A stretch of 64,000 bases of DNA from Nematostella vectensis (taxonomy: Eukaryota > Cnidaria > Anthozoa > Actiniaria > Edwardsiidae): NCBI RefSeq assembly GCF_932526225.1, contig NC_064041.1, forward strand, positions 11,638,813 through 11,702,812, in the 5' to 3' direction. The notes beneath the pieces were generated by a model. That model did no database searches, was not told where the DNA came from, and worked only from the letters and a program-made list of their open reading frames with translations. Numbering within the stretch: the first letter of the stretch is position 1; each line of letters starts with the position of its first letter. Positions 22,001-34,800 of this stretch are shown piece after piece. A program made the position numbers and the translations under genes.

Positions 22001-24349
22001 ATCACTTTCTGGAAATAACTGCCATAATTTATATTGATAATAAATACTCCCTGCAAGCAACTGCCATTATTAATTGATAATAAATACTTCCTGCAACCAA
22101 CTACCATAAATAATATATGTAATAAATACTTTTTGCAACCAACTGCCATAATTAATATTAAAAATAAATACTTCCTGCAACCAACTGTCATTATTAATTG
22201 ATAATAAATACTTCCTGCAACCAACTACCATAAATAATATATGTAATAAATACTTTTTGCAACCAACTGCCATAATTAATATTAAAAATAAATACTTCCT
22301 GCAACCAACTGTCATTATTAATTGATAATAAATACTTCCTGCAAACAACTGCCATAATAAATATTGCTAATAAATACTGCCTGCAACAAACGGCCATTAT
22401 TAATTGATAATAAATACTTCCTGCAACCAACTGCCATAGTAATTAATATCCATAATAAATACTTCCTGCAACAAACTGCCATTATTAATTGATAATAAAT
22501 ACTTCCTGCAAACTACTGCCATTATCAATATTCGTAATAAATACTTCCTGCAAGCAACTGTTATAAGTAATATTAATATCAAATACTTCCTGCAACCAAC
22601 TATTATAAGTAATATTCATATTAAATACTTCCTGCAACCAGCTGCCATAATTAATATTAATAATAATTATACTTCCTGCAACCAGCTGCCATATTTAATA
22701 TTTAACAATAAATAGTTCCTGAAACCAACTTTCCTACACTACTACTGTTCAAACTAATCTTGTGAACTGCATTTCAGTTGCACTTGCTATCAAAAACCGT
22801 TTCAGTTGAAACGTAATTATATAAATATTCACTTTTTTAATCAATCCTGATACATAGTGATCAATTATTTACAAAAACACTTTACCTTTTCCTCATGCAT
22901 ATTCCAGGTTGCCACAAAAACACCAACTTTATGATCAGGAAAATACTTTTCCATTTCTTCACGAAGAAAGTTTTTATTGCGCATACGTGCCACCTTTGCA
23001 GGCACCCTCGGTAGTAGAGAATTCCTCGATACGCTTGAGAAACCACTCCCTGTTTCTGCCGACAAGTTAGTTTCCGAGACAAACCTGGCATCTGTTGCAT
23101 TCTGTGTTTGCGTATTCCCATGATTTAGGTCTCCTGTAGAAGTCGACCAAACTTGTGCTAGTGCTTTTTGATTTTCGTAACCAGAAAGTGTCTCGTACAA
23201 TCTTGAATCATCAAATGTTGAGTCATGGACGTATGATGAGTCACCAGTAGATGAAACTGTTCCATTGACATTTGAATATTTTGGTGAATTAATTTGTGGT
23301 TTAGTATTCTCATAGTTGTCAGCATTTTGGTACATTGGAGATGCACACTTTTCATATGTCCCTGGACCAATGCTTTCGTATTTGCCAGAGATATCTAGTG
23401 TGCTATTTCTGGGCAGACTGGGTAACGTGGCATCAGGATATCTCTTGGTAGATATCTCTTTTGCAATGTTTTCACTGATTTGTTTAAGGTCTTCATCAGT
23501 GCTAGATGACGAAAGAGTGGTATTATCATCGTCATCATCATCGTTGCCACTAACATTAGTAAAACTATCTTCTGAGGACAAAGATGAGGTCACATCTGCA
23601 AATTCTGGAATAGCCCGTACATTTTTATCAATTAAAGATTTATTAGCTTGTTGAGCGAAATCAGAGTTGTCCAATTTATTTCCATGTCCAGGATCATTGA
23701 TTTCTTCTTTCCCATTTTCATTCTTTTCCATAACTTTGATTGGCGTGCTAGTGGTCAATTGTTTTGAATTTGTAGCTACATTTATGGGAGATGAACTTCT
23801 TGCCGATTGCTGATAAGACTTAAAGTTAGAGACCAAATCTTTATCAGATTTAATTCCTTTTAACGGCTGCAAACTAATCAAATTCTTCCTTCGAATTAAA
23901 TCTGCAGCGCATTCGAGTCCTTCTAGCGAACCTATACTCCCTGTACTCGATCGTCTAGGAGACGTTAGCGGCGAAACTTTAGACGTAAACGCGAACTTAC
24001 GAATCTGTTTTTCATCTTCAGAGCCCGATGTTCTCGGTGATTCGTTTCTTGTTCGTTTTTTACCTCGAAATCTCAAAGCTGAGCTCGTTCGCTTGGAGTT
24101 TTCGTCGCTAGATTTCGGTGAATCTGGCGGATGGGGCACTAGCCCCGCGGCAAACACATCCCCACGAAAAGGGACCACATCTTCGACAGCTGCAGACGCT
24201 GGCGACAAAATCGAAAGGCTCTCCAGTCGGTGGAGAGTGTTCTCCGATGACGTCCTTCGCTCCAAAAGCTTATTATTTCTTGGACTTGTTCTGGTAGGCA
24301 TTCGAAGTTTGTGATTAAAAAACGAATAATTCCCTGATCCATTTGCCAT
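16010..24349 (-). CDS. INPP5E: Inositol polyphosphate 5-phosphatase, INPP5E type
   Basis: Twelve coding exons on the minus strand: 24349-22886, 21970-21873, 21382-21258, 20876-20824, 20502-20436, 20361-20266, 19821-19691, 19619-19577, 17082-16967, 16727-16639, 16562-16515, 16211-16010. They give 843 aa (human 644). It removes the 5-phosphate of PI(3,4,5)P3 and PI(4,5)P2 and, in vertebrates, acts at the primary cilium. Residues 1-470 are Ser-rich, acidic and disordered. The catalytic domain shows VATWNM (about 479-484), WLGDFNFR (647-654), PSWTDRV (about 728-734) and SDHRPV (758-763), so it looks active. The match to INPP5E is better than to other 5-phosphatases across the region after WNM, including the RLQETLGP block. 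The tail of about 70 residues after the domain has no CaaX box, unlike human INPP5E. It is divergently paired with SURF2. One intron holds a 1.8-kb transposon-like insertion. Confidence 0.92.
17293..17687 (+). repeat. 144-bp tandem repeat in an INPP5E intron
   Basis: Units start at 17293, 17437 and 17581 with period 144 and near identity (TATGTGCATATCTGAC, then CT-rich sequence, then GTATTGCCTGTTCGCC). The third copy is cut by the inverted-repeat element at 17688-19467, and its remainder resumes at about 19469-19515. Because 144 is a multiple of three, a periodic open frame results; it is not a gene. Confidence 0.9.
17688..19467. mobile_element. 1.78-kb non-autonomous element with palindromic subterminal arrays
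   Basis: Termini are CCCGTGTGAGGTGGA and the reverse complement of CCCGTGCGAGAAGGA. Inside each end (about 17705-17945 and 19215-19455) are dense arrays of the palindromic motif CCTAGGAATTCCTAGG and variants. The middle (about 17950-19200) is AT-rich with no transposase frame. The element interrupts the third unit of the 144-bp repeat, and about 5 bases of the unit are missing at the insertion point. Subterminal motif arrays are typical transposase-binding regions; the superfamily is not assigned. Confidence 0.75.
21990..22735 (-). repeat. 42-bp minisatellite with acceptor-like units (INPP5E intron 1)
   Basis: About 17 units. On the gene strand each reads like AATGGCAGTTGG-TTGCAG-GAAGTATTTATT, so each contains a good 3' splice signal. 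The true exon 2 start (21970, TTTTAG then GAGGTACCTGG) lies about one unit length beyond the last copy and resembles CAG/GAAGTATTT, so the real acceptor may be the decayed end unit. Open frames of 60-126 codons here are repeat by-products. Confidence 0.85.
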
Positions 24350-24796
24350 GAGGCCTGCTCAGGGACCAGACAAGTTTATAAAGATGAAAAATGAGCAGCT
24401 TTTAAGAGATATAGGACTAAATAAATACTCAAAATGGCGAACTACTTCCGAAAGCAAACCCCTTCCGTTATCGAGACCGCCGCCATCTTTTTTGTTATAT
24501 TTCTATGACGACCGACACAACCAAGCTCTAAGGGGGGGTACCCTCAGATAGGCAGGATAATTTTAGAATTGATAAATAATTAAGAAAAATAGAAGAGAAT
24601 GGGTGATATTTTAAAATAGAAATAGAGAGCAAACATAAACTTATAATTTCCTTAAAAAGATGCGAAATCCAGAAAAATATTTTTTGAAGGACTTTAAAAA
24701 ACTGGAAAATGAAAATAAGTATCCTCTCCTCTCCCCTAGATTATAAAGCTTGCTCAAGTTCTCGACAGCCTCGCTTTGATTCTGTTCGATCTAAAA
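24350..24796. promoter_or_regulatory. Bidirectional INPP5E/SURF2 promoter with YY1 and ETS motifs
   Basis: The two start codons are 447 bp apart and point away from each other. On the minus strand a YY1-type AAGATGGCGGCGG occupies 24478-24490. ETS-type ACTTCCG and CCTTCCG lie at 24445-24451 and 24462-24468, and another AAATGGCG at 24433-24440. The SURF2 start itself is in AAAATGGCGGCG, a YY1 consensus overlapping the ATG. In mammals SURF2 shares a bidirectional promoter with SURF1 that uses YY1 and ETS sites. Confidence 0.65.
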
Positions 24797-27049
<2,253 letters not shown>

Positions 27050-27459
27050 CATATTACGGAACATGGAGGCCCCATGCATAAGCCTCACAATTAGCATTAG
27101 AAACAGAAAGCGGCCGGAAATATCTCTGAGAATCCTGAGGTTTTTACTGCTATGTATTCCTGGAAATGTTAATTGATGTAGGATTTGTATATCTTTTGCC
27201 TCTGGAAGTTATAGTTGGGATGACAAAATTATAAGATTAAATTGTCTTCACTTAAAAAGAATATGATTTGAAAGAATTTGATTGTTTTAAACACGGATGG
27301 CTTTAGGAAGATAAACGCACCTCACTCGGCCGTTAAGAAAAAGGTCTTCTCCTATTAAAGAATATCTAATCCAGAAAGGAAATGAAAGAAGAAGAAAAAA
27401 GATAAAGCCATAACAGGTACTGAATTGAACCTCCTCAGACCAGATGAAACGAGAGAAAA
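27050..27459. other. SURF2 3' flank
   Basis: 3' untranslated and intergenic sequence with no clear gene and no canonical AATAAA close to the stop codon. Confidence 0.4.
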
Positions 27460-27600
27460 AAATAGACCATACTTCCAGACATAACGCTGAAACGCCGTAG
27501 ACGGAGCGAAGCTAATAAAGCTTTACGGCTAGGCTGGAGATTTCGGCCCCAACACCGCTATCTAGCGAACTGTACAACAAAAAGGAACCTAAGGTACCCG
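27460..27600. repeat. Dispersed repeat, copy 2
   Basis: Second copy of the element at 11123-11255. The block from AGCTTTACGGCTAGGC through CGAACTGT is nearly identical. Copy 2 carries about 14 extra bases near GACGGAGCGAAGC. It borders the 56-bp array that follows. Confidence 0.75.
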
Positions 27601-28260
27601 TTTCGTTTTCTTATAATTCCAATTGTTGACGTATGAATCATTAGCGCGCATTTGCTTATTGTTTTCTCCTAATTCCAATTGTTGACGTAAGGATCATTAG
27701 CGCGCATTTGCTTATCGTTTTCTTATAATTCCAATTGTTGACATATGGGTCATTAGCGCACATTTGCTTATCGTTTTCTCCTAATTCCAATTGTTGACGT
27801 ATGGATCATTAGTGTGCATTTGCTTATCGTTTTCTCATAATTCCAATTGTTGACGTATGGATCATTAGCGCGCATTTGCTTATCGTTTTCTTATAATTCC
27901 AATTGTTGACATATGGGTCATTAGCGCACATTTGCTTATCGTTTTCTCCTAATTCCAATTGTTGACGTATGGATCATTAGTGTGCATTTGCTTATCGTTT
28001 TCTCATAATTCCAATTGTTGACGTATGAATCGTTAGCGCGCATTTGCTTATTGTTTTCTCGTGTTGTTGACGTACACAACTGACCCATACGTCAGTTGTT
28101 GACGTATGGATCATTAGCGCACATTTTCTTATTGTTTTCTCATAATTCCAGTTTTTGACGTATGGATCATTAGCGCGCATTCGCTTATTGTTTTCTCATA
28201 ATTCCAACTGTTGACGTAAGGATCATTTGTGCGCATTTGTGTTTTCATAATTCCACTTGC
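27601..28260. repeat. 56-bp tandem array between SURF2 and ASPM
   Basis: About eleven units of 56 bp, each with TAATTCCAATTGTTGACG, then a variable GTATGGATCATTAG, then GCGCATTTGCTTAT. Every unit carries a TGACGTA half-CRE and a TTAGCGCGC E2F-like string. Near 28069-28092 a unit is replaced by a perfect small hairpin, ACAACTGAC-loop-GTCAGTTGT. There is no coding function. Confidence 0.9.
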
Positions 28261-28823
28261 TGGTTAGAACACCACGCGGGCCCTCTTGCGTGCATTGCTC
28301 AGTGTTCTCCGTGCCTAGTGTATTTATTGCGTTGCAAAGCGGGAATTTGCCTTTTCGCGCGTAAAGCGACATTAATTACCGTTTTCTCATAGCTCCAAGA
28401 TTCGGATATTTCGCGGAAAATTCAATGCATGTTTCCAACATGATTATAGAAGTTGTGAGAACGCTAAGGTGATATTGTAAATATGAAATCATTAGAATAA
28501 GGGCAAATAATTTCTCACAACACAAGGCTCTGATGTGTAAAATAGGTTGTATTTAGAAACAACTTTGGTGTATTTACACTATGTACAAATGAGAACACAA
28601 TCGTTGTAACGTATGGAAATGCAAAAATGTACAACTTGAAAATGGCATTACATGATATACAGTAAAATGAAGATTCGATTTCTACTTTTTTTTCAGAACT
28701 TCAACTAATAAAAAATAAAATCTACCTAAAATCAATAGAGAAACTGTACCAACAGCCCACATGGATGCAGGAGACAGACGTAGCCATTTATCACACATAG
28801 TGACGAGGCTCGATGACGTAATT
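28261..28823. other. ASPM 3' flank
   Basis: AT-rich stretch that must hold the ASPM 3' untranslated region. I see no gene and no secure polyadenylation signal. Confidence 0.4.
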
Positions 28824-31800
28824 TTACTGGTCGTCAAGGTGATAGGTCCTCATCATCGATCGCACTGCGTGCAAAGGATCCTGGATCTTATTTACATACT
28901 CCTGCCACATGGCCCAATCAGATTGGCGCTTTGCCTTATAAGGGGTCTTGAATGGCGTGTGCTTGTACGGCGTGACGAGAGGTGCTTTCTTGTACGGGGT
29001 GGAGGGTGGGGGATTCTGGCAGGGGGTCGAGGGGGGTACGGCCTTGTAGGGTGTCCCATGTGTCATCTTGGACTTGACTACGCTTCGTCTTGCCTCCCGT
29101 TTGTATTTCCGCTCAACCAGGCTGCTGATACTTCGGAATTTTTCGCAGATTTTCGGTTGGTTTATGATGTCCTAGGATTAATAACAAGAAATAAGTCAGT
29201 ACATGATGGTAAAAAAAGAGGGGGCAATGGGGGTTTTCTTGTACCTGTACTATTGAATGGTCTCGTCGCCCTAACACAGTAATAAGGCAGCATGCTTTGG
29301 AGAAAAGCACATCCTTTTCGCGGAAAATCGTCATCAGCTCGACAAGTGTCGATAGCGAGTCGGGCTCTTCGTAAACCGCTCGGAAAGTGCTCGGACACTA
29401 AAATAAAACAAAGATTGAAGTGTTAATCATTTAGATGTTGTACTATAAAGATTGATTGAAATTCATAATTGCTTTTTCGTATCTATCCAGTAGTTTGGCT
29501 GGTATATGCAGGCCTTTGAATGACATGCTTCGTCACCATAGTAATATCGATTGACAGGATGTAGTTACCTTGGCGACGTTGATCAAGATGGCGAGTGCGT
29601 ATTTCACGATCTCCATCTGGGGCAGGCTACGGTTGGAGTTTCTGATGACCGTGAAGATGACGCGCAATGCATTCTCCCTGAGCAGCTGCTCACAGCATAC
29701 GTAAGATAGGCGAGTCACAACCTCTGCAATACGGACACGGATGGAGATAAGTATAAAAATGAAAGATAGGTGAGGCCAAACCTCTGCTATACGGACATAG
29801 AACGGGATAAGCACAATGAACAATGAAAGATAGGCGGTTCCGAACCTCTGCAATACAGAAAGGGGATAAGTATAATAAAAAAATAAAAGAAGGGCGAGGC
29901 ACAACTTCTGCAATACGGACACAGACGGGATAAGTATAATAAACGATATAAGATTTTCGAGCCACAACCTCTGCAATACGGACAGAGAGAGGATAAGCAT
30001 ATAACAATGAAAGCATAAACAATAAAAGATAGGCGGTTCACAACTCTGGAATAGGCAAAGTGCGTTTGGATCTTTTCTCGGGACTCGAAGAAAAGCGAGT
30101 ATTTTTCCTATACATCTACTTACCCAAGTTGACCAAAGTCTTGTAGATGGAGGAGAGATTCTTGCATGTGAGCAGATAATCCAACGCGGAACGAGTACGA
30201 TTGCAAAGCTTCATGGACTCGGTCGCAGCCTCATTGGCTGCCTCGATGCGCTTGCGCGCTTTCTTGACCTTCAGGCTGGTCACGTGACGCCGTACTTGAT
30301 AACCTCGCCAAAGAGCCTGTGGAAACAAACCAGAAATAGATAAAAACAAAACACAGACGTATTGTAGTGTGATGAGACATTTCTTCATCGTTTCAAACAT
30401 TTTTATGTCAAATTCATGATAAAAGTATAAAATGGTAATTACCTGGATTTTGAGAGCTGCGCTGTTCATGGTGGTCATTGCTTTCTTCGCAAGCCATGCC
30501 CGAGCAAGCGCCTGGATCCGAGTGGCAGCCCTGTGCTTGACATCGAGGCTACGCCGCGCAGCTTGCTGGAGTACAATGGCCGCAGAGCGCATGCGCAGAT
30601 AGCGGTGTCGAGCCAGCGCACCTCGCCACCAGAACTAGGAAAATGTGTTAGAAATATCACAATCAATTATTCATGGTATAACTACAGATAATCTGTAGAG
30701 AGACTAGATGCTAGAACAAGCAAAACTTGATTTGTTGTGGTAAAGTGGTAATTACAGCGAGGACACAGAAAGTGGACCATGGTGAACAACTTTCACCAAT
30801 CAAAATCGGCTTGAACACCGTAAACATTTTAAAGAAAAAGTTCAGCCAATGGTAAACGCCGGACGTTATTTATTTGACCTCGTACGTGTAGTCGACAGTA
30901 GCCAGACCTTTTGTCGAGCGTGGGAACACCTGGGATTGAGCGTGGGAACACCTGTACTGATTGGCTGGACTTTTTTTTTTTCAAAATGTTTACGGTGCTC
31001 AAGCCGAATCTGATTGCTTAAAGTTGTTCAGCATGGCCCGCTTTCTGTGTCCTCACTGTAAATCAATGTATCCTTTCCTTCTTTCTTTCTTACCTGTATG
31101 GCAACAACAGAAGCAATTTCCTTCCTAGCGACTGCAAGTGCTCGGGCACGCCTATAGAACCGCTGGACTCGTATCGCGGACAAGTGGTGAAATACCGCTG
31201 CGCTGAATCTCAGGAGACACTGTCGGCGCACCTCCCTCATGCGCTACAAAGAGACAAATAAAAAAAAATATCACCACGCAGCTAGAGGTAACCAGTAGAA
31301 GCAAACGGTCAGGGTATAGTAAGGTCAAATACGGCGTCAAGCAAGTAAATGTTTACCAACCTCTACTCGTTTCCTAGCAACAAATCCTCTATAAAGCGAT
31401 TGAATAATACGTGCCGCTCTATGTGACCTAGCCCCCAGGCGGGCACAGCGACCCCGGTATGCAGACTGAAGAACTACCGCTGCTCGCTTCATTGTGATGT
31501 AATCCCTGTGCTCCTTACGGCCTTGAAGCAGCGCACGCGCATGCTTTTGGAGAGTTACCGCTGCCTTGATTTGACGAACGTGTTGGCGAGATAGATAACC
31601 TCTGTAAAAACTCTGTGACAGGAAAGAAATTTTCATTTGAGCAAGCGGTTTAAAAGAAGGGTGAAGTTGCAAAATGAAAATAATGAATAAAAAAATGTTG
31701 TAAAAACAACAACAAAAAAAAACAGAAAACACTTATTACCTGAATGGTGACGGAAGCTCTTCGCAACATGTTGTACTTCAGACGACAGCTCGCGCCGTCA

Positions 31801-34800
31801 CGGTAGGCATGGTAACGGGTTTGAATGACAGCCGCCGCCTGTTTCATCACCACGAACCTCCTCCTCGCCTGATATGCCCTGACATGACTCTGCAACACTA
31901 CCGCTGACTTGCAAATCTCACTGTACTGCAGTCGCTGTTGATGACCTCTCCACGTGGACTGAAGGGTTATGGCCGCTGCGCGCGTCTCGGTGTAATTTTC
32001 CCGCGCTTTCCTCATCGCGAGTTGAGCGCGAAATCGAGTCTGGATCACACTGGTTGAGCTTTTTAACAGAGTGTACTTCCGCTGAGCTAGGTTGCCGCGG
32101 GCTCGTGCTTGCATAGTGATCACCGCTCGTCGGAGTGTCTCGTAATTCCGTCTAGCCGTCGCCCCGCGAAGGTAAGCTTGTATCTTAATCACAGCGCGTA
32201 ATTTTTGTAAGTGTTTTCTTGCGCTGTATCCCCGGTACGCAGCCTGTAGAGTGATGATGGCACCCCTTATGAAGTGGAAGTTTAGCACGTGGATCTGAGT
32301 CAACTTGTAGCCACGGTAAACCTGCTGTATTTTCACGGCCGCCGAGCTCCTCGCTTTCCTCTCTTCTACCATCTGTCTAACAATTTTGCGTGCCTTGCGC
32401 CCAATGTATAACGACTGCATCTGGATGACGCTTCTTCGGAGCTGTGAGTAATACTCTCTCTGATTTTTGCAAGCCGCATTGGCTTTGTACCTTCGCTGAA
32501 GTGTCACAGTCGCCATCTTCAGTTCCATGAACGCTTCTCTCGCTTGTTTCCCACGCACCAAAGCTTGCATGCGAACACATGCGCTCCTGTACCTCAGATA
32601 CGCCTTGCGAGCGACGCAACTTCTGTAGTATGATTGGATCAACCTAGCAGCGCGCATGCGCCGTGCGACCTTCCTCGCCACCCAAGCTCTGTACGCGGAC
32701 TGGACGACAACACTCGCTTGCCTATTTCTTACAAACTCTCCTCTCTTGATCCTCCCCAACACGTTGGCCCTGCGTCTCTGCTGCATCAAGAGAGTAGCTT
32801 GCCTGAGGCTATCATAGCGTCGCTTACACATCCAGCCTCTGACAGCGCTTTGTATCGCAATAGCCGAATACTTCACGACAAGGAACCGAACGTGATCTTT
32901 CTGCAGCTGCTGTAATGCGCGGTACGTCCGCTGTACGAATATCACTGCGCATCTGAGGCGTCGGTAAGACCGCTGCGCTTGGCACCGTCGTACGTTTCGC
33001 TGAATAACGACAACAGAATCTCTGAGCGAGGTATACTGTCTTCTCGCTGTGGAACTTCTGTATGCGGCCTGGATGAGCACGGCGGCGCGGATCCTGCGGA
33101 CGAAGCGTCGAGCGACCTGACCTCGATAATGACTCTGCATGACAATTGCCGCTAGCCTCAGTGTGCAGTAGTTCCTCGCCACCGCGCGGGCAAGAAGACA
33201 CGATCGCCAGCGAGTCTGCAGCACTAGCACAGCTGTCCGAATTTGGTTGTACGACTGCCTTGCCTTGTATCCTCGGAAAGCAGTCTGGATGGCTGTAGCG
33301 GCGTTATGTTGCCGACTGAGCAGAGATCTTGTCAAGAAGCCCCTTATCGTGGCCTGTATGGCGATGACCGCGCACCGGGTATAGCAATACGCAAATCTTT
33401 GTGTTCTGCCTGCGATAATTGCCCGGTAGCGAGTCTGTAGCATACACGTAGCCTCTCTCAGTGCTATGAAGCGCGTCCTCTGGATTTTCATACGCATCCA
33501 AGCCTGGATCTTTACCACGCATGCGCGTGATTTCACAAAGCTCACCCTCGCGCGGTGCATCTTGTAGGAGGACTGTATCGCGCGCGCTGCACGGTGCCTC
33601 CTCGCGAGATCACGTGCTTGGGTACCCCGGATGTACGCCTGGATGGTAATCACAGCTGCTCTCGCGCGATGATACTCCGCACGTTCTCGCCTGCCATGGT
33701 TGAGAGCTCGGTATCTCTTTTGAAGGATGAGGGTAGCGGTCTTCATCTCCAAGAATCGTTTGCGAGCGAGCAATGCACGTACTGCAGACTGTATGACAAT
33801 GCATGCCCCTCTCTGAATGTGGAACATCAGGTAGACCAACTTTCCTTCTTCTTTGGCTCGGAACCTCTTTTGAATCCCAATAGCTGCTTCTCGCAGCGCT
33901 TGGTATCGCTTTACGGCTAGGTTACGACGTACAAGAGCTTGCATGAGCACGATACTGGTTACACAGCGGCTGTATTCCTTCCTGGCGGTATACCCACGGT
34001 AACATGCCTGGATTCTCACGGCAGCTCGTAGACACTTCACCTCCTTCCGTGCAACCATACCGCGAAGAAATGCCTGGACTGTCAACACAGCTTTCCTGGT
34101 CACCATGTATCTCTCCGCTTCTCGCCGGCCCTTAACAAGGGCTCTGTATTGGCTCTGGAAAACATGGGTAGCGCGTCTTAAACTGTAGTATTGCCGTCTT
34201 TGGGTGAACCCTCGGTAAATCGCCTGGATACGTACTGCAGACGCGTTCATTACTCGGACCTCGTCCCGCACTTTTGCGCCTCTGTAGAATGCCTGTATGG
34301 TGATCACGGCTGCACGAATTTGCGCGTACTCCTCGCGCGCTGCTCTACCTGCCAAGTACGCCCGGTAACGCGGCTGTATCACGCGCGCGGCTTTCTTCAG
34401 CTTAGTATAATTTGCTCTCTGGATGTATCCTCGGAATAGTGCTTGAATGAGGACAGAAGCGTTAGCTTGATGGCGTAACTCTTTTCTCACCCGTTCTCCT
34501 CTGAACGTTGCTTGCATTGTTATCACTGCTTCCCGTGTGTTCCTGTACTCTTTAGTCGCTAGTCGTCCTAAGACAACAGCCCTGTATCGGCGCTGGATGG
34601 CCGTAGTGGCGTGCTTCATCTTCATGTAGTCCTTCTTTCTCATGTACCCGCGCACGGCAGTTTGTATTATAACAGCCGCGTGACGCTGCTGGGCGATCTC
34701 CTTCCTTGCAAGGTATCCCCGAATGGCTGCTTGGAGTGTTATGATGGCACCTCGAGTCAGGTGGTAGAGGCAGTGCACGAGTCTTCCGTGTAGAACTGCG

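Noticed and set aside
21844-22582. Series of 60-126-codon frames on the minus strand
   Set aside because: By-products of the 42-bp minisatellite.
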